Positions 33,631-42,170 of a DNA stretch of 64,000 nucleotides are shown here, piece by piece. This DNA comes from Allacma fusca (lineage: Eukaryota; Arthropoda; Collembola; Symphypleona; Sminthuridae). The DNA lies in NCBI GenBank assembly GCA_947179485.1, contig OX359246.1:2232001-2296000 (forward strand), read 5' to 3'. Within the stretch, counting starts at the first letter, position 1, and each line of letters opens with the position of its first letter. Under the pieces are notes generated by a model, which had not been told where the DNA came from, did not search any database, and was given only the letters and a program-made list of their open reading frames with translations. Position numbers and translations under genes: made by a program.

Positions 33631-34795
33631 CCAATGACCTGTCCTCTTCTGTAGAAAATTCTACAGGTGTATTAATGACTTCTGTATGCGTATCTACAGA
33701 GTCTTGTCCGTTTTTGTCTGCTAGAACTTCCTGGAACTCTTCGTCCTCTTCTGTAGAATTTTCTACAAGGACTTTTCGTTCCGTGGGTTGGTTGAATTGT
33801 TGGCTAGCCTGTTGGCTGCTCGAATTTGATTTTTCAGAGTATTCTTGACTCTCTCGGTTTGTTCTATCTCTCTCTCCACTCGTGCTATTGCTTCTCTGAT
33901 CCGACTGCCTTGCGCTTGTAGGCTTTGCAGTGTTTGTCTCTGAGCTTCGCTGGGTGGGCTTGGTGTTGTGTTCCACAAAGGGGGGCTCTTCCAAGGCCTT
34001 TTGCTCATCTGAGTGAAGAAATTGTGTCGAAATATCCGCCTCTACTGAGGGCCAAGGCACCTCAACTCGTGAAGTCGCTTCTGAAGGTCCTTGATTTCCT
34101 GTTTCAATTTGTCCAGGTCTCCCTCTCTCTGTCGTAGGCGGTTGATTAATTCTCGGTTCTGATCCCGAATTGTAAGAATCTGTCTCTCTATACTCACTGC
34201 TGTCGTCCACATCAAGTTCTGTTGGACTTATCCCTGAACTACTTAATTTCTTAAGTGTTTTAAAGTCACTTTCGTCAATGAGTGGTTGAGTTTCTTCCTC
34301 ACCTTCCGATGTTACACCTGCGCTGTTTTCAGCTGGTTTATTAAATCCGAAATATCTTCTTTGGCTTTCTGAGTTTCCTGGAGGGTCGCTTTGTGATCTC
34401 CCTCGAGTTGTTTCAGTTTGCTCAGTACTTCCTCCTGTTCCGAAATCTGATGTAAAATTCTTTGTTGGAGACGAATTTCGTTCTCCTTTGCCTTGATTAA
34501 TTGGGCTTGTAATCCCTGGATGATTAGGATTAATTCTCTCTTTGTATGTGTCATCAGTTACTCTGGTTGCACCTCGTCTTGTGATTTCTCCACTTGTGGG
34601 CAGAAACTTGACGTTTGAGGTTTTGTCTCTTGAATTAGCAGTTCTAAAGCTGCGATTCTCTGTTTGATGTACTCTTCCTGAGCTGCGTACTTCCAAATTT
34701 TTATTTGGACTAAATTCCTCTGTTGTTTCAATCCCCTTATCTCGTCCCTGATCTCCTCTAGGGTGTTCATTTACTTTCGAGCGAGTGAAATATGA
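33377..34795 (-). CDS. Open frame after integrase, about 470 codons, overlapping mini-ORFs
   Basis: Directly after the integrase UAA, the same frame is open with no stop until 33377; its first ATG is at 34696 (439 codons). The product is Ser/Thr/Glu/Arg/Asn/Gly-rich and looks disordered, like the tail of integrase before the stop. No domain is recognised. It overlaps five mini-ORFs in another frame along nearly its whole length. An open frame this long is not expected by chance, so it is either translated (as a readthrough tail of IN or alone) or kept open by the codon bias of the overlapping frame. Confidence 0.5.
   Translation of the reverse strand, partial: SYFTRSKVNEHPRGDQGRDKGIETTEEFSPNKNLEVRSSGRVHQTENRSFRTANSRDKTSNVKFLPTSGEITRRGATRVTDDTYKERINPNHPGITSPINQGKGERNSSPTKNFTSDFGTGGSTEQTETTRGRSQSDPPGNSESQRRYFGFNKPAENSAGVTSEGEEETQPLIDESDFKTLKKLSSSGISPTELDVDDSSEYRETDSYNSGSEPRINQPPTTERGRPGQIETGNQGPSEATSRVEVPWPSVEADISTQFLHSDEQKALEEPPFVEHNTKPTQRSSETNTAKPTSARQSDQRSNSTSGERDRTNRESQEYSEKSNSSSQQASQQFNQPTERKVLVENSTEEDEEFQEVLADKNGQDSVDTHTEVINTPVEFSTEEDRSLDVFTKDNPRRPERIRTNTSDHRETFSDPQNPTSTNPTGTSTSSGGNSGVTEAGETSQGESAEETGESRRYPTRTRKRTRRFGSV
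33763..34008 (-). CDS. Coiled-coil mini-ORF 4 (81 aa)
   Basis: A Pro-rich start (KSPPLWNTTPSPPSEA) precedes a helical heptad part (LQSLQAQGSRIREAIARVER and on). Same frame as its neighbours, 33 nt after mini-ORF 3. Function unknown. Confidence 0.5.
   Translation of the reverse strand: MSKRPWKSPPLWNTTPSPPSEAQRQTLQSLQAQGSRIREAIARVEREIEQTERVKNTLKNQIRAANRLANNSTNPRNEKSL
34042..34212 (-). CDS. Coiled-coil mini-ORF 3 (56 aa)
   Basis: A short ORF in the same frame as the other four, starting MWTTAVS and ending LRCLGPQ. Residues 8-50 are a clear heptad repeat (ELINRLRQREGDLDKLKQEI). About 100 nt separate it from mini-ORF 2, with three stops of the frame in between. Function unknown. Confidence 0.5.
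   Translation of the reverse strand: MWTTAVSIERQILTIRDQNRELINRLRQREGDLDKLKQEIKDLQKRLHELRCLGPQ
34312..34554 (-). CDS. Coiled-coil mini-ORF 2 (80 aa)
   Basis: Its ATG lies one codon after the stop of mini-ORF 1, so reinitiation by the same ribosome is possible. Nearly the whole product is a heptad-rich helix (LILIIQGLQAQLIKAKENEI, EVLSKLKQLEGDHKATL). Function unknown. Confidence 0.55.
   Translation of the reverse strand: MTHTKRELILIIQGLQAQLIKAKENEIRLQQRILHQISEQEEVLSKLKQLEGDHKATLQETQKAKEDISDLINQLKTAQV
34558..34770 (-). CDS. Coiled-coil mini-ORF 1 (70 aa)
   Basis: Starts 26 nt after the integrase stop. Residues 3-50 have heptad-like spacing of Leu/Ile with Glu, Arg, Lys and Gln between (LEEIRDEIRGLKQQ, YIKQRIAALELLIQ), giving a likely coiled coil; the tail is short and acidic. 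All five mini-ORFs share one frame, different from that of integrase. Function unknown. Confidence 0.55.
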   Translation of the reverse strand: MNTLEEIRDEIRGLKQQRNLVQIKIWKYAAQEEYIKQRIAALELLIQETKPQTSSFCPQVEKSQDEVQPE

Positions 34796-36196
34796 TTAAT
34801 TTTTATCTAAAAATTCCCGATTATCTGAATAATTTTCTGACGAAAATTTTCTTACTTGTGTACTTGACTGCTTAGTAGTACCTTTTCCTCCTTGAGTGTT
34901 ATCTTTGTGTTGATTTAGTCCCTGGTTTGGTTTCCCTCCTTCACTTGGGGTGATTTGAGAGTGTGAGTAATTTTTATCACAAAATTCTCCTCTCTGTTGT
35001 ACTGGCTGAGCTTTGTCACTTGCACTGTCTGAGTAACTTTCGGATGAAAATTCTCTAGTTATTTCTTCGGTTTGAGCAGGTTGAACTTTAAAAGTCACCT
35101 TCTTGCTCGTAGTTGAACTGTTATCTGAAGTGGTCGAACTCTTAAGAATTGACCGTGGCTGACTCACTATAACTTTTCCACACTTGTTCCAATTTCGTTT
35201 TGTCACCAATTCCACTATATCGGAATCTAAATCATAACTATACTCGTCCTCAATGTGTTCTCGCTGGAGGCACTTCTTAAGCCTTTCCACATGGACTTTC
35301 TGTCTCTTTTTAGAATTCCTAAGGTCTTGAATGATATAATTGTCTTTGGCTAAAACTTCTATGACTACAAAGGGTCCTTTGTAAGGGTGAAGAAAGCGTT
35401 CGCTCTTTCCAACTATCCTGGTCGGTGTAAAGACTCGCACTGTGTCTCCGATGTTGAATTTAACGAACCTTCTTTTCCTATCATACCAATCCTTACTGTA
35501 GTCCTGACGTTCCCTTATCTTAGCAATAGCTTTTTCTATTCTAGTAGTGGCTTCCTCAGCACTCATAAAATTTGTGTCGACGCTGCTTAAACACAGTTGT
35601 AAGTTAAAGTCATATATGGGTTGTCGCCTAAACATCATAAAATAAGGAGTTTCTTTGGTCACGTCATGGTGACTGCAATTGTAAGCATTTATTAGAAACG
35701 GTAAACAACTGCACCATAGTGCTTGCTCTTTTTGAGTATAATGACTCAGCATAGTGCTTATAGTCTGGACCATTCTTTCTATTTGTCCAACACTATTATG
35801 TCTTAATGCTGTAGATGTAGAATGGTTCATGCCTAATCTGCGAAGTAATGCTTGAGTGATTTCCGCTCTGAATTCGGATCCTCCGTCACTCAGCAAGTTT
35901 TTAAACAGTCCGTATTTTAAAACTACTTTGTGAAGCAAAAATTCTGCTATCCTGTCAGCAGTTTTATCTGGAATTGCTTCTGCGATCACGAACTTTGAAA
36001 CATAATCCTGTGCGATTATAATGTACTTGTTCCCTTTTATGCTAATTTGCATGGGTCCAATGAGATCAATACATAATGCATCCCCTACATTTTCTATCAT
36101 GATAGGATGAAGTAGTCCTGCTGGCTTCGTTCTCATGGATTTAGCTGCTTGGCAACTTTCACATGACATGACATATTTTGCTACTGAGACGTTCAT
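34796..36196 (-). CDS. Integrase (IN)
   Basis: 466 codons from the first ATG; coding extends upstream in this frame to the A7 run near 36236. CESC at residues 12-15 (MSCESC) completes the HHCC zinc domain begun in the previous ORF. The catalytic triad is D44 (CIDLIGP), D104 (LLSDGGSEF) and E140 (VGQIERMV), exactly DD35E. The GPF motif in PYKGPFVVIEVL and a chromatin-binding-like LRNSKKRQKVHVERLKK follow. The last 150 residues are Ser/Gln/Asn/Lys-rich. It stops at UAA (34796-34798), after which the same frame remains open to 33377. Confidence 0.92.
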   Translation of the reverse strand: MNVSVAKYVMSCESCQAAKSMRTKPAGLLHPIMIENVGDALCIDLIGPMQISIKGNKYIIIAQDYVSKFVIAEAIPDKTADRIAEFLLHKVVLKYGLFKNLLSDGGSEFRAEITQALLRRLGMNHSTSTALRHNSVGQIERMVQTISTMLSHYTQKEQALWCSCLPFLINAYNCSHHDVTKETPYFMMFRRQPIYDFNLQLCLSSVDTNFMSAEEATTRIEKAIAKIRERQDYSKDWYDRKRRFVKFNIGDTVRVFTPTRIVGKSERFLHPYKGPFVVIEVLAKDNYIIQDLRNSKKRQKVHVERLKKCLQREHIEDEYSYDLDSDIVELVTKRNWNKCGKVIVSQPRSILKSSTTSDNSSTTSKKVTFKVQPAQTEEITREFSSESYSDSASDKAQPVQQRGEFCDKNYSHSQITPSEGGKPNQGLNQHKDNTQGGKGTTKQSSTQVRKFSSENYSDNREFLDKN

Positions 36197-36224
36197 TTTT
36201 CTCCAAAAATAATTTTTGTTGAGT

Positions 36225-39200
36225 CTATGAAGAGTTTTTTTGGAATCCTAAATGTCCTCCGCATAGGATCCCATCATGAGCTTTTGATAGTAGGAAATTT
36301 CTAAGTACTCGGGGTACGTATAACTTACGTCCATCTTTATGTACTATAGTAAGAATCCCTTCTTCATCAATTTCATATCGGCTATACTTTTCTTTGTCCT
36401 TCCAATTTAACGTATGCCGCATCTTTATTTTGTCCATGATGAATAAACAATCTGGATCGTCCCTTTGCATCTCCTGCATGTTATGTTCCTCTAACATAGT
36501 AACTTGCTCTTCATCTTCAAGTATCCTACACACAGGCTTGTGTGTGGAAAAAGTATCTTTGCTCCCTTCGCACCCCTGTAGTGCGTGAGCTCCTGGAACA
36601 AATTTTATTGCTCTATTTAATGACATGTCCTCAGTTTTCTGAGCGTCTTTATTCCTTTGGTCTTCATCCTGTGAAAGACATAGTGAATGTGACGTCTTTT
36701 TACTTGTCACAACACCCTGCCCTTTCAGAGGTTGAATCTTCCATGATCTTCCATCGGTGAATTTGATTTCACCTTCCCGGATATTTTTCCTCAGCTCTTC
36801 TACTGTGGTCGCCAGTAGAGAGTAATTTTCTTCATTATCTGGATTCTTTGTGGATATGTACGTATGCGACGGCGGAGGGTTTTTGTTTTCCTCCGACTCG
36901 CGTACTGCAGATCTTCGTTGGATATTATTCATCCATTCATCCACATCTCTGGAAATCTTCATCGCCTTGATCCGCTGTGGGGTATCAAGATCCGGATTGT
37001 TAGCATATCCTGGACTTTCTGCATCAGGAACTTGATCAGTCTTCCTGGCAGATTGTGCAGTGTATGTCTTCAATTGCGAAATGACTTCCTGTTTGAGCTT
37101 CCATTCATCTCCTTTTGCCGACGTTGGATTCCTCCAAGTCTCTTCAAATGCAAACCATTTTTCCTCATCTGTGGGATCGTGTCCGGATGGAATGTGATTT
37201 TCCACACTGAACTTTTCCTGTTTCAGTGTCGGTCGGTCGCATTCCTTTTGGACGTTCCTATCCTCATCCATGAGTACCAATTTCTTGGCCTCTTTAGGAC
37301 TGGCGGGATGGGTGGGCGGGAAAGTTGAGGACTTCTTTTGTGTAGTCTCAGCTGCCTGGCTCACCAGATCCGCTGTCTCCTGATTCTTCAAAGTTTGATC
37401 ATGGACTTCCGTATCGGAGTCTACAATTATGGCTGGTGGTAGATGTACAGCTTTTGTTTCAGCCTCACCTGCCCCATCCATTGTTGTGAATTCCATTGTA
37501 CTCCGTGTCATCTGTCCTAGGGATTTTGGTGAATCAATGTCAACCTTCCCATTGGCTGGACTTTGTGACGTTGTTGCTGTCGTTGACTTTGGAGTAGGAG
37601 ACCAATCAGTCCCCATTCCAATGTCAGTGATAGTATTTCTGTCAAAATCTTCATTTTCATTTTGAACTTGAGCTTTCTTTGGCGATAAAAATTCTTTCAT
37701 ATCTAAATCGTTTATTGTTGCATTGTGAAACTCTATATCTTGTATTAGTTTGAGATTTTTCTCGTAGATATACTCATTGGTGTATTTCCAGGTATTTTCA
37801 GCCTCTTGTGGGTCATCCTCCCGAAATTCGTGGATTGTAATGATGTCATCTACGGATAATTTCCATTCTTTGAGCGCTGAGTAGCTGTGTGTAACTTCAT
37901 TAACACGGCTCTTTACGCTCATTGTATGGTTCTCCCAATCCGTTTCCTCCAAATTCGGTTGAGGTACTAAAATTTCCACTTGTGATTTGACTTTACGTCT
38001 GGGTTGACCTTTCAATCTCCCTGACCATGGATTTTGTCGCTGTGGGATTATGGCTTCATCTTCATCTGAGGATTGACTTTCGTCATCCGTCCAATATTTT
38101 CCCTTATAGCTTTCCGTGGTCGTAAGGCTGGCTGCACACGCTGGTGGTGGCATTATTATGTTCCCCTGAGGGATTTGTTTTTGCTCTTCCAAAGCAATTT
38201 TATGTTCTTTGACCGGGTCTGGTTCAAATTCAATCACTCGGTCCTCTGTATCTTCCAAATCTTCCTTTGTATAGGGTAATGGAGCTCTGGATAGAAAGTC
38301 TGCATCCAAGTGTAATGCTCCTTTCTTGTATGTAACTTGAAAGTCAAATTCTTGTAGTTTATTTACAAACTTACTTATTCGGTGGTTTGGATCTTTTTGT
38401 AATCGTAGGTAGCATAATGCTAAATGATCTGATCTGATTAAAAATTTTCTCAAATAAAGATATTGTCTGAATTTGCGAACTGCATATACGACTGCTGCTA
38501 GTTCTAATTCTGTGACTGAGTAATTCTTTTCTGACTGAATTAGTGTCCTTGAAGCATAAGCTATTGGATGTTCTCCTCCATCATCTTGAAGTACACAGCA
38601 TCCTAGTCCTGAAATTGATGCATCTGTATGCAGTATGCAATCCAACTCTGGGTTGAAATGAGCTAGAACTGGCTGTGTCATTAACTTGGTTTTGAGAATG
38701 TTGAAGGCAATTGTTGCATCTGCACTCCATTGGAAGCATCTTATGCGTTTTTGTCCTTCAGATTTCCCCTTACTTCCAATCCATGATTGTGAGATGGGAC
38801 TAGCAATCTTTGCGAAGTCCTTGATGTATTTTCTGTAGAAACTGCATATTCCGAAAAATCTTCTTGCTTCTGTTTCAGATTTTGGTATTGGCACATGTCT
38901 AATAGCGTCCACCTTTGCAGGATCTGGACTGGTGCCTTCCCTGGATACTTTAAATCCTAAAACAATTACTTCAAAATATCCGAATTTGCATTTCTTTGGC
39001 TTGAATTTAAAGTTTTTGTTGCTGGCTCTTAACATCAATTCTTCGAGTGATGCTAATTTGTCCAAAAGATGAATTCCGTAAGAGATTACATCATCTAAAT
39101 ATACCATGGCTCCCCTAAATTTGAGTGAGCCCAGCATTTGATCTGCTGCTCGCTGAAAAGCTGACGGTGCAATCTTGACTCCCATAGGTAGTCGTTTAAA

Positions 39201-39983
39201 TGCATATAATCCATCCTGTGTGATAAAAGAGGTTATGACTTGGTCATCCTCATGTATTAATAATTGAAAGAAGCCTGACTCCATGTCAAGAGTGTCGAAA
39301 ATTGCAGATTTTCCAAATTGCATAAGTATGTCATCTATTCTTGCTAAAGGGTAAACTTGATCTGTGATGGTCTTGTTTAACGCTCGATAATCCACAACTG
39401 ATCTAAATGTTCCGTCTTTCTTTTTGATGAGAAATAATGGACTGCTGTAGGGTCCGTTCACTTCCTTAATAATATCTGCATCTACCATCTTTTGTACTTC
39501 TTCTCGTACTTTTTGTCGCTCCATTGGTGAGCAAGGGAAAGGTTTTGCCTGAACGGGTGGGTTATTTCCCGTATGGATCCGAATGGGATCAATCCACGCT
39601 GGTTCTTTCAAATCTCCCTTGTTAAATGCAAAACATTCTGGATATCTTGTCAACAATGCTCGGTACTTAGCTCGTCCTTCTTCGTCGAGCTCCTCGTTGA
39701 CGTCAAAACAGTCGAGCTGTTCTTGTGTGAGCCTTTTGTGAGCATCACGTAATTGATTGCGTTTGATTTTGATGAGATCAAAATTTTCTTCAGCATGACC
39801 TATAGCTGTACGTCCATACATTGTCTGTGGGCATGGAGCTGGATTAAATACATATGCGAAAGGTTCTTCATTTGGTACTACACCTGCGGCTACTAAAAGT
39901 CGCTTACTGGTGTAAAGTTTCTCTGATGGTTGTAAATAAAAATCCTTTTTGATGCGTTTTGGAATTTGTATGGGCACTTTCAT
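36225..39983 (-). CDS. Reverse transcriptase-RNase H with long spacer and integrase zinc start
   Basis: 1252 codons. RT spans about residues 120-300, with LFLIKKKDGTFRSVVDYRAL, LDMESGFFQL, LPMGVKIAPSAFQR and the active site YLDD at 294-297. RNase H follows at about 425-540 with ILHTDASISGLGCC and ELELAAVVYAVRKFRQYL. A stretch of roughly 600 residues without a known fold, acidic and Ser/Thr/Lys/Asp/Glu-rich, then separates RNase H from a small ordered part at 1150-1252 that begins the integrase HHCC domain (HDGILCGGHLG). The ORF stops at 36225 just after an A7 run in sense. Integrase continues in the +1 frame. It copies the RNA genome into DNA. Confidence 0.92.
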   Translation of the reverse strand: MKVPIQIPKRIKKDFYLQPSEKLYTSKRLLVAAGVVPNEEPFAYVFNPAPCPQTMYGRTAIGHAEENFDLIKIKRNQLRDAHKRLTQEQLDCFDVNEELDEEGRAKYRALLTRYPECFAFNKGDLKEPAWIDPIRIHTGNNPPVQAKPFPCSPMERQKVREEVQKMVDADIIKEVNGPYSSPLFLIKKKDGTFRSVVDYRALNKTITDQVYPLARIDDILMQFGKSAIFDTLDMESGFFQLLIHEDDQVITSFITQDGLYAFKRLPMGVKIAPSAFQRAADQMLGSLKFRGAMVYLDDVISYGIHLLDKLASLEELMLRASNKNFKFKPKKCKFGYFEVIVLGFKVSREGTSPDPAKVDAIRHVPIPKSETEARRFFGICSFYRKYIKDFAKIASPISQSWIGSKGKSEGQKRIRCFQWSADATIAFNILKTKLMTQPVLAHFNPELDCILHTDASISGLGCCVLQDDGGEHPIAYASRTLIQSEKNYSVTELELAAVVYAVRKFRQYLYLRKFLIRSDHLALCYLRLQKDPNHRISKFVNKLQEFDFQVTYKKGALHLDADFLSRAPLPYTKEDLEDTEDRVIEFEPDPVKEHKIALEEQKQIPQGNIIMPPPACAASLTTTESYKGKYWTDDESQSSDEDEAIIPQRQNPWSGRLKGQPRRKVKSQVEILVPQPNLEETDWENHTMSVKSRVNEVTHSYSALKEWKLSVDDIITIHEFREDDPQEAENTWKYTNEYIYEKNLKLIQDIEFHNATINDLDMKEFLSPKKAQVQNENEDFDRNTITDIGMGTDWSPTPKSTTATTSQSPANGKVDIDSPKSLGQMTRSTMEFTTMDGAGEAETKAVHLPPAIIVDSDTEVHDQTLKNQETADLVSQAAETTQKKSSTFPPTHPASPKEAKKLVLMDEDRNVQKECDRPTLKQEKFSVENHIPSGHDPTDEEKWFAFEETWRNPTSAKGDEWKLKQEVISQLKTYTAQSARKTDQVPDAESPGYANNPDLDTPQRIKAMKISRDVDEWMNNIQRRSAVRESEENKNPPPSHTYISTKNPDNEENYSLLATTVEELRKNIREGEIKFTDGRSWKIQPLKGQGVVTSKKTSHSLCLSQDEDQRNKDAQKTEDMSLNRAIKFVPGAHALQGCEGSKDTFSTHKPVCRILEDEEQVTMLEEHNMQEMQRDDPDCLFIMDKIKMRHTLNWKDKEKYSRYEIDEEGILTIVHKDGRKLYVPRVLRNFLLSKAHDGILCGGHLGFQKNSS

Positions 39984-40013
39984 GTGTCCATAGGCTGGTA
40001 TTGTGACTGCTTT

Positions 40014-40640
40014 TCAAGTCCTGCACATCATGTTCTTTGGTCCTTTGACTTCATGAAATGAAAAAATTGACCTGACAAATTCTATGTCGGCCTTTTTCTC
40101 CCCGACATAGAGATGAGTATCTCTAGTCATTGGAACTGTTTGAAATCGGTCGCTCCGTATTTCATTATTCTTGTAATCTAACGTTATTCCGTAACGTGAT
40201 AAAAGATCTTCACCTATAATCATTCGTGGTTCTAGTGTTTCCATCACTAGACCTTTGAATAAAAGTTTTTCACCTTCAATCATCATTGTGAATTTGGTGA
40301 GGCAAATTGGTTTTACCAATTCCGCATTTGCTACTGCTACCCGCAGAGCGCTTGGAACTTCTTTTATTTCCGCACATCTTGGTACTAAGTTTCTTTGGAT
40401 ACAGGATCTTGTTGCTCCTGAATCTAGTAAAGCTGGTATCATCATACTGCATATTTGCACTTGTAAAGTTGACTTGTTGCCGTTTGATAAACGACATGGG
40501 TTGAGATCAATAATTTCTAATTCTTCGTCGTCTTTTGACTGACTTTCTACTCTAGTTGCTATAATTGCATTCATTCTTTCTTGGATATCTTCAGTTACTG
40601 GGGGTGCGTCCCCCTCTGTGAGTTTCCCGACGGATATGGG
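40014..40640 (-). CDS. Aspartic protease (PR)
   Basis: The frame is open from about 40640 and overlaps the Gag 3' end by roughly 45 nt in the -1 frame; the first ATG is at 40574. It carries the catalytic ALLDSGATRSC (Asp51 counting from that ATG) and a downstream MIIGEDLLSRYG, which is the flap/ILG-type part of a retropepsin. A GAGGGGGA run in the overlap could be a -1 slip site, as in many gypsy elements. The frame ends at a UGA (40014-40016). The same frame continues open into RT ten codons before the next ATG, so PR and RT are interrupted only by this codon. Confidence 0.85.
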   Translation of the reverse strand, partial: PISVGKLTEGDAPPVTEDIQERMNAIIATRVESQSKDDEELEIIDLNPCRLSNGNKSTLQVQICSMMIPALLDSGATRSCIQRNLVPRCAEIKEVPSALRVAVANAELVKPICLTKFTMMIEGEKLLFKGLVMETLEPRMIIGEDLLSRYGITLDYKNNEIRSDRFQTVPMTRDTHLYVGEKKADIEFVRSIFSFHEVKGPKNMMCRT

Positions 40641-42170
40641 CTAGACTGTCTTTTGTGTGGGCAATTCCTCCTCAGGTGGCCCATCTCTCCACACCCGAAA
40701 CATTTTATGTCGGTTTGGGTGGATTCTAGCGCCAATTGTCCCGGCATCGGCTGTGACTGCTCCTGGCGGTCTGATTGATTCCTCCAGGAGTTGTTTCTGT
40801 CATTGCTTTGGCTGTTCCGGTCCCTGGAGTTAGTTCTACTCCTGTTGTTATTGTTGTTGTACTGTTGGGGTCGCTGACCTCCTTGGTTATTGTTTGGCTG
40901 GTAACTCTGGTTCTGGTAACCTTGTGGGTTGGCCTGAATTTGTTGCATGCCAGGGTTGGCGTACCCTGCATTTTGTCCTGGACCGTATCCTTGAGATGGT
41001 CCATAACTTTGGGTGGGTGCATAACCTTGAAACGGTGCATAACCCTGTTGTGGTGGGTACCCTTGATTCGGATTAAACCCTTGAGGTGGCATAAAGCCTT
41101 GAGTTTGGTTAAATCCTTGGCTGTTATAACCGTTGTAGGATTGGTTGTATCCTTGGTTCATCTGTTGGTCGTTCCACTGACGATTTCCCTGGTTGTTAGG
41201 GTTGTTGTTATAGTATTGTCGGTTCGGACTTTGTCTAGATCCGAAATTTTGGTTCCGCTGCGGGTAACCTTGATTGTTGGAGTTGTTGCCATCATTTCTA
41301 TACTGAGGCCTACTCCTATCTTGATTATTGTAGAATCTCTCAGGTGTTGGAGATCTACCTCGGTTCCCATAATTTCTTCGGTCATCATACCCTTGGTTGT
41401 TACGTCCCCTGTCCGGGTAGTTGCTATTGTTGCTGTAACCTGGACTGGAATTTCGTGAGTTGTTGAAGTTTCCCTGACCTGGACTTCGTCCTCGTTGGTC
41501 ATTAGATCTAATTTCAGGTCTCCGATAGTCCTGTTGTTCTCTTACTGCAGCTACTTTGACGACGGTTGTTTCCGTTGGAGCTGCTTTCATTCCGGAGGTC
41601 AATTTCTCCAACATTTCTTGGACTTTGGCAAATCTGGTCTCAATAGATTCCGCGCCGTCCGTTTTTCGGTCTTCATCATACTGTTTTATTCCCTCTATGA
41701 AGTCTGCTACAGTTCCTGCTGTCCATCCTCGGCAGAAAACTATGTATTCGGATGTTACGAATGCCGTTGGGTAGACTGATGTGTCTATGATAGAGCCTAA
41801 AATCGGGTGCAATGTAACTAGTAACTTGATTCGGGTCTACCGATCTTTGAGCTAGTATCCTCCAAAAGGTAAATATGGGATTGGTACTCAGAACAATCTC
41901 TTCGTGTTCTGCTCTGGTAGCTGCAAATGCCTCAAAATCAGAGTCTCTAGTTGGTCTGAACCTTCGTTGTATTATACCGTCCCTTCTATTGAAATAAATT
42001 AGACGTCTCACTTGACCTGTCCAAGTTGCTTCGTTTTCTACCCCCTGATTTCTGAATCTGTCTTGTTTTCGGGCGATCTTAGAGTATTGTCTTACTGTTA
42101 TCCTGCTTGGTACTAACTCGTCTTCGGTTGCCTCGTTCTCGCTGGTGTATACTCTGCCACTTGGTCCTGT
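40595..42170 (-). CDS. Capsid/nucleocapsid part of Gag, with frame change
   Basis: From 42170 to about 41800 the frame of the upstream Gag ORF is open past the TAG, with capsid-like text such as PIFTFWRILAQ. Between about 41840 and 41680 coding character moves by +1 into the frame that ends at 40595. That frame shows EYIVFCRGWTAGTVADFIEGI, then a 250-residue prion-like domain rich in Asn, Gln, Gly and Tyr with QGY-type repeats, then a CCHC zinc knuckle (CFGCGEMGHLRRNC, CX2CX4HX4C) about 20 residues from the end. Nucleocapsid binds the genomic RNA. Whether the +1 change is programmed or damage cannot be decided from one copy. Confidence 0.75.

Noticed and set aside
40775-41458. 227-codon plus-strand ORF
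   Set aside because: Antisense of the Asn/Gln-rich Gag domain; Val/Leu runs come from the reverse complement of AAC/CAA codons.
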